Below are positions 38,321 to 51,473 of a stretch of DNA of 64,000 nt, in pieces. Location: NCBI GenBank assembly GCA_009741485.1, contig CM019220.1:25572646-25636645 (forward strand), written 5' to 3'. The DNA comes from Malurus cyaneus samueli (lineage: Eukaryota; Chordata; Aves; Passeriformes; Maluridae). Both the position numbers and the translations under genes were made by a program. The notes beneath the pieces were generated by a model. It searched no databases and was not told the origin of the DNA. It worked only from the letters and a program-made list of their open reading frames with translations. Numbering within the stretch: position 1 is the stretch's first letter; the number at the start of each line of letters is the position of its first letter.

Positions 38321-38670
38321 CAGGTCAAACAGTGCTCTGTCTCACAGTTCCCCCATCAGGAAAAATGGAAACAATTTGTACTTTTCTCCCACTTAGCCTG
38401 CATAAACCCATGAAGTTTCCAGAGCAGGGATGGGCTCTAATCACACAGAAGCAGGGCAGTGAAACGAGTCGGGTTCCCTCTCCACATTGTCTGTGCCATC
38501 TCACACAGCGAGAATATAAAAAACACTGGGCCAGGTGCTACATCCTCTCCCTCCTGCTTCTCAGGCTGTCATGAAACCAATTCACACTGGGTACGTCTGG
38601 TCAATGCCACACGCAGTCCCAGCCCTGTCTGGGCTTGGCAGCCACCAGCTGCTCTCTGGCGCCTTGGACG

Positions 38671-38799
38671 TGGCACGGAGGCTTTGCCAAGCGGGATTTG
38701 GGGAATGGAGACCCCTCTGGTGGCACGGAGGCTTTGCCAAGCGGGATTTGGGGAATGGAGACCCCTCTGGTGGCACGGAGGTTTTGCTGAGCGGGATGT
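38671..38799 (+). repeat. 50-base tandem repeat, about 2.6 copies
   Basis: Copies lie at 38671-38720 and 38721-38770 (identical) and in a diverged partial copy at 38771-38799. Each unit starts TGGCACGGAGG and ends ACCCCTCTGG. The identity of the first two copies points to a recent duplication. It is GC-rich and CpG-containing, unlike its surroundings. Both copy junctions create CCTCTGGTGG, a partial match to the CTCF core on the minus strand. Confidence 0.95.
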
Positions 38800-41700
38800 G
38801 GGGAATTGAAGTGCATCCCTCACTGAAGTGTTTTGACCCAATTCTAGCTGCGACAGCAGAACCAGAGGGGTAAAAGTTAAGCTGCAATTTGTGACAGCAG
38901 AGCTTCTGCTACATTCAGACTAATTGCCCATTTATTACCATTAGCTGTAATTGGTGCTCATTCTCCAGTGGAGGGAGAACCTCTATTTGTTTCAGAAAGA
39001 GAAGCAACCTTAGCTTCAAGGGGTGAAGCAACAAGCAGCACATTCCCCATGGTAACGTTAGTAAAGTGGCCCCCAGGCGAGTCAGTGTCCCCAAGGATGC
39101 TACAACAGAGCCAGCCACGTTCCTGCTCCACTCACCTTGGGGAGGGCTTCATCACCCACAGCAGAAAATAGAGCAGGAAGTTGTACCTCCCAAAAATATC
39201 AACTGTGATGGGGAAGCAAACAGGTAAACAGCTAAACATGCTGTGCAGTGATGCAGGCGAAGCCCAGAATGTTCATGGCAGTGGGGCTGTCCAGGAAAGC
39301 ACCAGAGAAGGGTGCTCAAGTGACCAAGTGACATCTTGTGCCACAGGGTGTATTGAGAAGATGCCATCAAAAAAATCACGAGCTGTAAAGGAGACTAACA
39401 AGGAGCATGGACAGGGATTTTCACGAGGCGTCCTGCCCGCCTGAACGTGACACAGCCCGAAATGAAAGCTGACAGCACAAAGGGAGGAAAAATTATCAAT
39501 CCCAGTGATACAACCTGGGCTTGTTGCTGCCCAGATCCTGTTCTGACATCTGAAGAAGCACTGGCCCACAACAGTGAACCAAGACAACTTAATTGCTGTT
39601 TCATGATAATGGCTGTTCTTCCTTTAATACACATTCGCCCATCTGAGCTGTTTAAGACTCCATTTTCAGCCTCCTGGGGTCTCCAGCACCATCCCATCAT
39701 ATCTTAGCTACAACAGGGTCATCCCAAAAACCATGGCAGAACAACAGGTTCAAGCAGTGCTGAAAACAGTGGGATGAAGCACCTAGAATTCATAATAATT
39801 TCTTCTGTGCTGCTTTTGGATGTCGCTGAACTTTCCTGGCAACTGTTCAAGCATTCTCACAGCTCAGCTACTGCTATGCAAGAGGCCAAGGCTCTTTGGT
39901 GGAAAGCAGAAAAGACTTTAATTGTTTTAAAAGAGGACTGTAAAGTTTAAGTGCACCGAGGGGAAAGAAAAATCAAACCAACAAACTGAAACCCAATAAA
40001 ACCCAACAAGACTTGTACAGATGAAGGAAAACTGTAAACAGAAGCAGGGTCTTCTCCTAAATTAACAGCGTTGCTGCTTGCACCTGGTAGAGTGGACTGC
40101 AAAAACCCACCAGTTCACATCCCATCCCAGCAGCAGCAGCAGCACGACACGGCCAGCACAAAATTTGCCTTTGTTATGGGTAATCCAATGCAGTCTGTCC
40201 TGTCAGGTGCAAAAATCCTTCTGTACCTAGCTGGAGAAAGGCAGCAAGGCCCCATGGAGCCTCTGGTTTGACTCAGGGCAGGGATCTCACTCCACACCAC
40301 TAAAGCACAGTGGATTGGCAGCACTGCTGGACATCTGAGTGTCCAGAAGTCTCCAGACAGCCATTCCTCCTGAGGGATGCACCTTCTTAGTAACCTAATT
40401 TAGTAAACTAAATTCTCACTAAAAAAAACAGGAAAGTTGCCTTCTCTTTGCCCATAAATTGCAACTAATCACTCGAGTTGCCAGGAATCGAGGCAGATTC
40501 CATACATCTGTTTAATGCACCTTAAATGCACAGGAATGCGTGGGAGGTTGTGTGTAAACCTGTAACACGATAGTAGGGGAAACAAAGAAAAATGGCTAAT
40601 TTATTCTAATAAATTCATCCAAGCCAAGCAGGTAGCTGCCAATTGCTCTGTTTAAAGAACTCCTATTAAAAGTGGCAGTTTTTCATGTGAAGTGTTTTGA
40701 TTGTGACTATGCACACTGTCACCTGAATTACTGCAAAGATGAGACTATTGATTTTGCCAGTGTCTGCGTGCAAGGAACAAAAAAACCTTAGGCATTCTTT
40801 CTTTCAGTCTATTCCTACTCACCCAAGCACTACACGAGTGTTTCAGAGCACTGAAGTCCTCTTCAATCTTGATTAAACCTTTTATTCAGTGAAGTTCCCA
40901 AGATTTTTGGTGAGAGCGCTTTTCCTGCATCATCTTCTTCCTTCGAAGGGTTGCAGAAGGCAACGTCTGAGAAACTCTCCAGTGGCCTTGTGAATCCCAG
41001 CATGGGGCAGGATGTGACTTTACAGCAGAAACACTGTTCAATCCCACATTTTCATACGCTTTAACTCAACGTGTTTTCATGCTATTGTTTCCCCTTACTG
41101 ACTGAGCTTGGAACAAGCACAAATCACAAAGCAAGATGTGTCTGACAAGGCCATATCTTCCATTTCAGTCTCAAAGCAGCTCGTTTAAAGCAAATTTGAC
41201 AAAATTACAATGGGAAATCTGAAACTCGTCCCCCAGGTACATCACAGATGCAGGAAACATTCAAGGACAAATTTCTGACAAAACAGTACAGCTCTGCCTC
41301 TTGTTTGGCTGCAGAATTCAATAGTTGTGTGCAGAACTGCTGTAGGGCTGCTGGAGCAGGAGATTTTGAAGCCATCAAGCCAGAGAGAAGCCTGAATGAG
41401 TACCTGAGCAAAAGGCAAGGATTTATTTCCTGCCTGAGGCCCACTTGAGCCCTCCAGCTGCCTTGTTTGTCCAGCTCTTTGCCTCCTCTGAGGCACTGGA
41501 GGCAGTGGTTGTCCCTGTGGGGCTACAAGCATATTAAAGAGTAGAGAAAAATTACTAACTAGTGTTAACACTCCTTAACTGCTTACAGTTAGGAGAGTTT
41601 GCTTTAGAGAGATAAAAGGAGTTGCTTTAAGCACAGCTGTGATTGAGATCTGATACCTCAGTCTTGATGTTGGTGATCAAAATCCCTAAAATATAAGGAC

Positions 41701-44700
41701 AGACTAGGGACACAGCAGAGCAAAACCTGGTCAGGGGCTCATTTACTAGGATGCTTACTTCAAATCACCAGTGGCCCCAATTAGCCCACAGCAGAGCAAA
41801 TGTCTTCAGAGAGCACATTCTTTTATCCCTGCCTCCAAAGGAGCACAATTAAAAGAGTTCAGGGTGTCTTTGCCACAGTGGGAGCATCAAGTCAAATGTG
41901 AAATAAGCAGGGAAGGCAAGCGGATCACTTATTTCCCCTGAGAGAAAATGATGCATGCTGACAGGCTGATAAAACCACTAAAACCTGATCCTGCTCATCA
42001 CGTGGCAGGGTCAAACAAATCCCATGCAAATCTCTATAGCACTTCCCACAGCTGTACAATGGGCCAGGTGAGCATCAAATGAAGAAATTAACTCTCCAAA
42101 ACCATAGGAACTACACGCTGCAACACTTGGGAAATCTTTGAAACATATTTCCCCACCCAGGTCCTGACAGCCCAAAATCCTTCCCCAAGAAGTAAGCTTT
42201 AAATGCCACACGAGAATTCACAGAGTGGATAAAATCATCACATGCTAGGTCACAATGAAACACTGAATAAAAATGTGACTCTGCAGAGGGAGATGTTTCA
42301 CTGATGGGTCTGAATTTCCCATGGAACGAGAGCATGCTGGCAGAGGTCTGAGAGGGGACACGAGTCCATCCTCCTCAGTAACATCTCTACAGAAACAATA
42401 TTTCTGCTCTGGTTCAGATGCTGACATTTACAAAGGGCTCAGAGGGAGCTCAGGCACTTGGGTTGGGTCTCTGATTGCACTTTTACCTCTGGCTGAGACA
42501 TTGTGCAGTGCTTTCCCAGCCGGGAGGTGCCAACACAGACAAGGCATTTTCATACTCAGTTTTGCCACTCTGCAAAGTTTAGGTGATAATTTTTGGCACA
42601 TCCCCTTCAAATAACCCTCGCTGTACACAGCTTGTTGCTCTCCCAGCCTCTCTTTTAACTGCTTTCACAGCATCAGTAGTGAAGTGCTTTGAGTCTGGCT
42701 GAGCTGGGATTAGTTTTCCCCATAGCAGCCCTCGTAGGGCTGTGCTTTGTGGCTGGAAAGGCTGGCACAGCTCAGGGGTGGAACACAAAGTTGTCACAGG
42801 TCTCAGGGACACTGACCTCCACGCATGCCAAGGGGCTGGGGCATGGCAAGGCAGCCCATGGGACACTGGCAGCCTCCTTCCCCTCAGCACAGCTATGGGG
42901 CACTGACCCCCATATGAGCATCTGCAGGGTGTCCAGGATCCAAAACACCCACCCAGGCATCAGACACCTGAATACTGCAGGCAGAATTTGCACCCAGGAT
43001 TAGCCAAATTGCCTGGACTCTGTGCCTCTGGTTTTTGGTTCAACTCCTGACTAATCCATGATGTGTCTGGGATGGAGATCATCTCCTCCTGCACAAGGAT
43101 CTCTCATCTCAGGGTGCTCCAGGGCTATTTTTAAAACAGGTGATGAGTCGTAGTTTGAACTCTGTGCATTTATCTTACCAGAATCCCGTGCCCACCCCTG
43201 ACTTGTTAGGCTGACAAATACATGAACACTACAGATAGGCTCTGGCTTGGGTCTGCAATAAAGAAGAAATACCCTCCACAAGCTTTCAGATTTCAGCTCT
43301 GCAAGGAGCAGCAGGTATTTACTAATTTCTAGCCCAGACCCCTGCAACAAGCACACTCTGTTAGGAAAAAAAAACCTTCACAGTGGAAGTCACAGCTCTG
43401 CTGTAATCCATGACACTCACTCAATTTTCAAGGCTGTGAAGGCTGAAAGCCAAGGCCTGCAGCTCAGTTGGAAGGGCTGAAGTAGCCGGAAGAGAAAGCC
43501 CATATGCACACGAGGGTTCCTTGGCCTGCTCTCATTTTTCATAGTCAGACTCTGGGCAGACTGGACACTGCTGCCCCATGCACAAGCTGCCAGGGCAGGC
43601 TGTGTGCTTGGCCAGCTGCTCAGCAAAGCAAAATGGCACTGGCCAGGCAAGAACCAACAAAAGGACAGCTGAAAATGGGTTCTTCTCTTGAACAGAGACA
43701 GTTCTCTCCATGCCCCGAGCACCCCAGCCCACACCATCCCTGAGTGCTCCTGCCTCTCCCTCTCAGGTGGCCTGGCCAGGAGCAATGAACAGGAGCATCC
43801 TCCTTTTGGCAGATGCAAAGCTGCAGGAGAGGACAAGAAGAAACCTCCCCTGAGCTCTTTATAAACAGGTCCCATTGAATCCTTTCCCTCTTTACCTAAC
43901 GTCCTGAAAAATCCTTTTAATCCACATACCCAGTGCTCCGTGGCAACACAGCACACAACTAACAAAAAAAAACAACAACAAAAAACCCCATTTCAATTAA
44001 CTTTTTATGACTTCTTGAAAACCATCTGTGTAATTTTGCAGCATTTCCTTTTAATCCCAATGACAGAATTATGTTCATCTGCCTGAAACACCGCATTTGT
44101 TGTGACTATCACAAGGCCTCATTTAGTGGACGTCACGGCCCATTACCTGTTTTTAATAGGGAGTCACTGTCTCTGCAGCCTGCGTGTGCTGCAGCAGACA
44201 CTGCAGCTCCTGCCCCACAGCTCCTGCCCACCAAGCAGCACAGCACAAGGAGGCTTTGCTTGCACCCCTGGGTGCAGCGATTCTGGAGTCCTGTTCGCTC
44301 TCTGCTTCATTCCTTTGGGCAGGGCTTCATGCCCATGCAAAGGGCATTTGCAGCATTTTACACACGCTTTTGACAAAAGCACCGGGACCACAGGAGCCTG
44401 GCACGCAGCTGCGTGAACCTAAAGCCCTCTAAGGATCACCAACATCCCATAGGATAGGGCAGGACCCCAGGGGAGGGTTGTAGGCTGACAGTCACCAACT
44501 GGGCAGCCCCACAGCCCCTTCCCTTCCAGTGCCCCACTGTGCAGCTCTGGGGAGCCAGGACACCCCCTTCTCGCTGCTCTGCCCTTCCCTTCTGTTTCCA
44601 GAGCACTCCCGTGTTCCAGGGCTGTATTCGCACAGCCCTCAGCACCTTGTGTCCCTGTAGTGACAGTAATCTCTGCCATAAAGGTTGGAGAACAGGGCTG

Positions 44701-45961
44701 CCTCCACATCCTGCAGCTTTTCTGCTAAAAAGGCTTCACCCCCTGATTTGGAAGAGCTGTCTAGAAGGGGCTGCTTTTAATTTTCACTCTCCTGGTGGGT
44801 TTTAAGACTTTACAAGAGCAAGACAATAGTTTTGAAAGAGTATTAGTGGGGCAATTGCTTGTCCATCCGCTGCTCCAGGAAGCATTTTGAGCATAGTTAA
44901 ATAACAGGGATAGCAAAAGCTAAAAATCCAGCCTCCAGCTGACAGAAGGAGTTAAAGACTGATGTGGCCCTTCAGCAGTTCATGCCTGTCCCTAAGGCTC
45001 CCTGACATCCTCCACTCACATCAGGTCTCTCTCGATCTCCCTGTCAGACTGAATATCAGAATGATTTTTTCAAGTGTCTGTCTCCTCCACTGCCATAATC
45101 ACATGAGGGGCTTACTCACCAACAATTAGGTGTAGTTGTGTTGCACTGTGTAAATATTTGAAATGGAGATTTCTTGGGAAAGTGAGGGGTTGGGGTTATT
45201 TTTCTGCTACGAATCCAAATGCTGTCAGAATGGTATGTGATAAAAATAAGTGATAAAAAATTCATAACAATTCCTCCAGGCTAGAAGAGCGGCTGCTTAT
45301 TGTATTTACTAAGCCACTGCCTGGGAGCCTAAAGCCTGATTTCACACCAATCCACTCATTAAACATCTAGATCAACATTGTACAGATTAGGGTGAAATGT
45401 AAACAGCAACAGTGGATCTGCTGCAGGGATCACGGCACAAAGGAAACAAAAGCCCCGTATGTTATTTCTGAAAAATCATCCTTTCAGCAGCACCAATGAG
45501 CACCTTGCTCCTCCTTGCTGTGTTCTCCCTCACCTGCTCCACTCCCCCAGGCTTTGCTGAGGGATCAACAACCCCAACAGAAGCACTAGAGCCGATGGGT
45601 GACACTGATTTTTCATCCACAATCTCATTTATTCCATGGTGGTCTCCTGGGAAAAAGCACACCATTCTATTGAACTGCTTTTTAAGCTGTTTCCCTTGCT
45701 AAAGAGGAAGGACTGCTCACTGAAAGATGAGCTCTGTGTGGCCTCCCCTGTGTATATTTTCTCCATCTTAATAAGCTTACACAGGAAAGGTTAAAGCTAA
45801 TATCAGAGATACCAATTGCTCAAAATCATGATCTGATAGGGAGAGATTATCACTCTGAAATGGCTCATTTGAAAGGAGGCAGCTAATAGCTACACTTAAA
45901 CCCTGGAAAATCTTTCAGAAAATGTAGTATCCCTACACTTCCAATGTGCTATTTTGGTTTT
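38800..45961. other. Unique non-coding sequence
   Basis: No gene is recognised. The longest frame (43417-43965 minus, 182 codons) lies in GC-richer sequence, has overlapping open frames on the other strand and shows no domain I know. Octamer-type ATGCAAAT occurs at 42024-42031. A (CAG)5 run lies at 40128-40142. A short regulatory-looking block at 44030-44170 is listed separately. Confidence 0.6.
44030..44170. promoter_or_regulatory. Possible conserved regulatory element with CRE-like motif
   Basis: Contains GACGTCAC at 44129-44136, a near match to the CREB/ATF site, inside non-repetitive sequence with ATTAC/TTAAT cores. The CpG within this motif survives in a CpG-poor neighbourhood. Called by motif and texture only. 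Confidence 0.2.
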
Positions 45962-45981
45962 AAAAAAAAAAAAAAAAAAAA
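45962..45981 (+). repeat. Poly(A) run, 20 bases
   Basis: Twenty consecutive A followed by CCACCAAAACCC. No AATAAA signal or retroelement body was recognised immediately upstream, so a processed-transcript origin is not supported. Confidence 0.92.
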
Positions 45982-48900
45982 CCACCAAAACCCTCAGCTT
46001 TCAGCTACTCATTTTGAGGTACAAAGGGTATCAAGTGCTCTGACTTACATTCATGGTTCTGTGCTTTTAAAGCATAATTCCATTATTTTTTTCTCCTCCA
46101 TGTAGCTGCCTGGAAGAGCACAAAAAGTGTAAGAAAACTATCCTGGCCAAAGTGCCTCCACAGGGAAGGAGAAACCTCCTGCACCCAAGGATCTCCAGAA
46201 TGCTCATGGCTATCTTTACACAGGGAGGCCACCCCTGTATAACCTTTGCACACCTTTGCTCATGCGAGAGGAGAAGGGAGCTGTTATTTCCATTCCAGGA
46301 ACAGCTACACACTCAATGGCAGATCACAGCTCTTCTGTGTCCAGTACACCCCATTCTAACACACAAATACACAAATAAAGGAGAGCTTAAAGTCTAACCA
46401 TGGGACTAATAGGCAAGACCTTGATGGGAAGGGATTTGTCCCCTGAACAAAAACCCACCCCATCAGGGATCAGCACCAACACCAGCAATGCAGCCCCGCT
46501 GAGCCAATGCAACAGAATCCCACAAAAATGAAAACATCAATGAATGCCTTGAAGAGCACAATAAAAGCGGAATCATAATCCAGATTTCCTGGAAACCCAT
46601 CTCAGAGCCAGTGCTGGCAGAACTGTTTTCCACAGCCACATGGCAGCTCTGATCTGAGCATCCTCCCAAGGGTGCACCTCCAAGGGAAGGAATTTTGCCA
46701 CTCTCCACAAAACCTTGTCCTGGTAGTCCCTGTCCTGCAAGGTTCTGCTGCAGCTTGGGAAGGACAAAAAGAGAGCGTGTACCAAGAGTAAACAAGGGTT
46801 TGTTCCAGCCCTTCCTGCCACTCTCTCCCACAACAAAATTCCTCTGAAAACCCAGAACAGCAGCTGTCCTCTGGAGATGCTTGGCAGCAATCTGTCTCAT
46901 TTCACAAAAAAAAAAAAAAAAAAAAAAAAAACTTTTTGATTTGCAGCGCTATCTGGGAGCACAGGCCAACACACTTTATACAGAAAAATCCTACTTTTTT
47001 AGACTTGGGTTTCTAAAATGCTGTAAGTATTTAGGAAAAAAATAAAAAATAAAAATAAAAAGGACAGTGTCAACCATTGGTTTAAACTGCAAAATGGAGG
47101 CTGTAACTGGAGGGAGGACTCCATCTCTTTCAGGTCCCCATCTCAGCCACTGTTCATACAACAGCTGACATTTGTGAAGAACAGACCTACCATGGCCATA
47201 TTTCACAGCCTTCAGGCTGGCAATGGACATCTGGTATTGCCTGAAAGAGCAGAAGAAGGACAAGATGCAACTCCTTCTTGGTAGCAAGGACATCAGCTGC
47301 TTGATAAGACATTAAAATCAAAGCCCTCCATGTAATTTTTTTGCCAGAGGTAAAAACCCTAATTTTCTGAGACTTCAGAATCCAGACCCTCCTCCTTCCC
47401 TAATGGTATTCATTTCTACACTTGTGCTTGTCTGAAGAAGTGTGAAACAGAACTCATTATGAAGATAAATGACCTAAAACACAAGTCTCCACAAGTGACA
47501 AAAGCAACGGTTACACAGATCCAGAGACTCCAGCCCACAAATCCAGGTTAATCTGCAACATAAAATAATTTGGTGGCAAAATCCCAAGTCATTACATCTC
47601 TGCCATTACCAGGGGGGATAAAAGCAGACACCCTTCTGCTGAGGTTGATATCCACCACACTCACGTTCAGCCATCACAGCCCCAGGGATTAATTAAACAC
47701 AACCACGTGCAGCTCCTACTCCTTGCTGTGAAATGCAGGACTGCCTGGCTATGAACATGTCCCTTTTTAAAAATCAAGCTGCTTATAATTTTGGGAGAGT
47801 AGGGGTAGTATTGATTAGGACTTTCAGAGACACTGTTGAGGTTTACACCTATTTGCCCCAAAAAGAAAAAAAAAAACAAAAGAAAACCAGTGACATCACT
47901 GATGACAAGTTCTCCCAACTCCAAAGTGAGGGAAGCATCCGGCAGAGTACAACATAAAGCTTTTTCAAAGCATCTTCAAATTTTCCCTCACCTTCCTACT
48001 CTTAACAATTTTATTTGAAGTCTGGAGAAAATACCCTCCAGCAAGAAAAATACCATTTCCCCCTTGAGCCATCCCAACCCAGGGTTTCTGGTACAGGCTA
48101 GATCCTCCAACCACAAAGACTTTGCCTCCCTGGCATGTCTGGAGAAGCGTATTTTCCTTAGGAACTGCAAAGGCCTGGCTCACCTTTAAGCTTTGCATGA
48201 AGACTCTGCTTGGATGAAGGCAGTTCGGATTTCCCCTGCACTGGCTCACTATCCCCGAGCCACGGGAGGAATGAAATAAACTCACATCACCCTTTTTACC
48301 TTACAAGCCAGTGGAGCTCTAAATTGCCTTTAAATCTGTAGTTGAGTCCACCTGTGCACAGCAAAGCAGCTTCTCACAGCGTCTGCAGGGGCTCTTGCTT
48401 GGATTAATATCCCAACCCCTTCAGGAGCACCCTCTTGCTCCTCACAGCATCTCATGGTTCTTGCTCAGAGCCCCCAAGCCCAGCAGCAGAGAGAGCAAAT
48501 AATTATTTTTGCTACAGCTCCTTAGGGCTGAACTTTTGTGCTGAGGCCTCCCGGGGCATTTTTTGGCAAAGCGGAGAGGGAGGGTGGAAAATGGTCAGCT
48601 TGAAAATCGGGCTACCTCAACCTGGCTTCTTCCAGCAGAGGAGAGAGACTCCCCGAGAAAGCTTTCATCCAAAGGGACAGCAATAAAACCAGCAGCCACA
48701 GCCAAAGAGACATAGAAAATAGGCATGGCTGGTGTGAATTTGGGATTTACACATTCCAGCAAAACAGAGCTCATGACAAGCGACACATCACCCCTTAAAT
48801 CCTGTGTCCAAGCACAGAACAGGGTGCAGCTTTACTTTTACCCACAGCCCCAGGAACAGAGGTGGTGGCCCAGCCTGGGATGGTGGGTGGCTATTTACCT

Positions 48901-51473
48901 GGAGCACCCAGAGAGCAGGGCCTCAGAGGATAGGTCTGCCCATCTTGACTAATTCTGGAAAAGGTTTGCATTTAAAAAAAAAAAACAGCACAAGCTCTGA
49001 GTGAGAGATTCGAAGCCCTGATCTAGAGATACCAGTTCAACTGGATGCCACTGGGTGTGGTGGATGCAGGAGGTAAATACACGCTTCCTTGCATTTTGGG
49101 TTAATGTGGGGGGAGAAAGGGAGTTTGGGCTGAACAGCATTTTCTGAGGACTGCCCAGAGGATCCAAGACTGATCCCTGCCTGCAGTGGGACCATCATCT
49201 GTAGAAAGCAGTCCCTTTATCATGAAGAAACCATATTTATAGACACAACCCAACAACCCTTCTATTGTTTTATTTTGGGTGTTTGTTTTTTTTCTCTGTA
49301 TGTGCCCTTATTTGGCATGAAAGCAATGACATTCACATGTTCATGTCCTGAAGGAATTAGGTAAAACACAAATCTTTTGGTTCACTGGTTATTCTAGAGA
49401 CTTGAAGCACCGATTATCACTGCTGGAACTCCATGCATTGCACTGCCAGGTCTAGTTATTAAAAAAAAATTACACATTTGATGAAGGATTCCCCCCGTCT
49501 TCCAGAAAAGATGAAATCCTCTTTGCAGCTCATGTCATTTACATGTCTAATCTTTTCAGTTTTGCCCATCAACTCTGCCCAGCATGCCCTTTAGAGCTGA
49601 AACCCCTGATCAGAAAAGCCAGATGAAATGCATTATTTATGATTTAGAAAATTCAGATTTCAAACCTGTGACTCTTCTTGAGACGCTTGTTTTTTTGCTT
49701 GTTTGGATACACAGCTTCAGTGTATGGGTTGCTGCTTGCCATTTATGCTGTTGTTGCAAGTTGAAAAAGAGAAGGCAGTAAGAAAAACAGTTTTCAGTCC
49801 TCCTGCCTAATATGTGATTGAAACTTTGGCTAGAATAGTGCTGGAATATTTTATTGTTTGAGTTTGGTTTTTCTTTTAATTGAACGATATTATTGGCTTA
49901 ACCATGACATATTTTGTTACTTTATTTTGTTTCATGCATTGTGAAGAGTGCTCATCCTGGCAAAGTGATGAGCAAAAAGCATCACCAAAACCATCTCCCA
50001 TGAACTCTCAGGAGATGCCTCCAATCCAGGCTTGATGAAGGATTAAGAAAGTTTATTTTGAATACTCAATGCACACTGATGTGTAGTCAACAGCATTTAA
50101 TGCCTTGCTGAGTCAGAGACTGCCCAAGGAAAAAGCTTTTCAGGAGAAGAGAACATGAAGTTGGAGACCACCTCACAGTGCATGTGGGAAAAGGAAAACT
50201 TAAAGCTACACGGTCAGTACAGTTCTTTGTGTGTTTTCTAAATGCTCACCAACACCACTCTATAGCTCTTTTAATAAGGTTTGTGGGTGTATCTGTTCCA
50301 TTGCACAGACATTTGCTCAGTGAACAGGATAATGTAAAAAGCTGTCCGGGCATCATTTGTTGCATCATCAGCCCCAGATCAGACTGTTCAGTGAATGCTG
50401 TGGGACCAACCTCACTGGAACATGTCACACATCTGTCCTCCCTCAGGGCTGCCCCCAGGAAGGCAATATGTCACTGGGAAGAGCAGGGGGCCAGGGCAGC
50501 ACTCTGCAGCCAAGAACTTGTACCCCTGCAGCACCTCTTGAAGACTCTCAAGTACCTCAAAGCATTCTCATGGTCTACATCAGCATCATCCTTTCCTTCA
50601 ACAGCACAAAGCTCTTCATCCTATCCCAAAACAAGGACAGTGGTGACAGTTCCCAGCACACAAATGTTGCAGACCACAAGTCTGCAGGAGGGTGTATCAC
50701 CATGCCCCAACCCACCTGTCACAGAGAAAAGCACAAAGTTACTCCAGAAGATAACTGCAGAAATGGGGTCTTTAGGAAAGTACTGCCTCACAGAAATAAA
50801 GTAAAAACTTCTGGTCACAGACTGAGTGTTGCCAGCTTAAACCAGTGAGTCATCCATTCTGGTCCTGTCCTGAGGAACACTGCAACGACAACAACAACGA
50901 TCTGCATTTTACCGGAACACAGCGTTCCAAATACGACAATAGCAAGGATCGTTGGAGTTCTTTCATGAAATTTAAATATTGTTTGTTTTCAGGAACTGTG
51001 ACTCAACCAAATACCTCTAAAGTTATTAAACCTGGGTAGCTACAGAGCTGATGTCCCACACACACAACTGAGAAACCCGGTAGCTTTATGTTGTTTACAC
51101 TCCCTCACAGTATTAAAAATATACACTGAAAATTAGCTTGCTCAATAGATAATTTTCTTTAACCATCAGACCAAGTTCTATAAATTACAGAAACACAACA
51201 AAAAGATCAATAGGTCCATTGAGATAGGGGAGTGAGAGGGGATGACTTCTCCCAACATATTATCAATATTCAGACAAATTAGCATTGAATGCTTCAGCAG
51301 GACTGGCTCTATACCCAAGAAGCAGAGTGTGACCCATTGATTATGAAACTCCTGGCCCAGCACAAGAGAGGTCACGTCCACTGATGGATGCTGCCATTCT
51401 CTGCACAGTGCAAAGCCTTAGGAATGCAACAAGCAGAGAAAAAAAAACATACACTGGTACAATTAAATCAATT
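45982..51473. other. Unique non-coding sequence
   Basis: No gene is recognised. Several longer frames occur (46463-46900 minus, 145 codons; 50178-50804 plus, 208 codons; 50357-50848 plus in another frame, 163 codons) without known motifs. The poly(A) run at 46906-46931 is listed separately; a 12-base A run lies at 48974-48985. Confidence 0.55.
46906..46931 (+). repeat. Poly(A) run, 26 bases
   Basis: The longest homopolymer in the window: 26 A following ATTTCAC. No polyadenylation signal is visible just upstream and no target-site duplication was recognised, so I do not call it a retroposon tail. Length may be inexact. Confidence 0.93.

Larger units (their letters stand above)
29171..38670. 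other. Unique non-coding sequence with several enhancer-like blocks
   Basis: No gene, RNA or transposon is recognised in this 9.5 kb. Open frames up to 133 codons (35302-35703) overlap each other and show no protein motif. Three AT-rich blocks (30300-30540, 35760-35880, 37930-38320) are listed separately. A further AT-rich block around 36290-36540, and GC-richer sequence around 31000-31300, hold nothing I can name. Confidence 0.6.

Noticed and set aside
43417..43965. 182-codon minus-strand open frame
   Set aside because: It lies in GC-richer, stop-poor sequence, has overlapping frames on the other strand, shows no recognisable motif and has no supporting splice or promoter context.
44602..44682. 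Exon-like segment after a strong pyrimidine tract (TTCTGTTTCCAG)
   Set aside because: The downstream donor is poor and the encoded peptide is unfamiliar; such acceptor-like tracts are frequent in this window.
46463..46900. 145-codon minus-strand frame ending beside a poly(A) run, considered as a retrocopy
   Set aside because: The frame is on the opposite strand to the A run, so the run cannot be its tail; no known protein was recognised.
48995..49015. GATTCGAAGC resembling a minus-strand tRNA T-arm
   Set aside because: The flanking bases do not pair and no A-box is present at the required distance.
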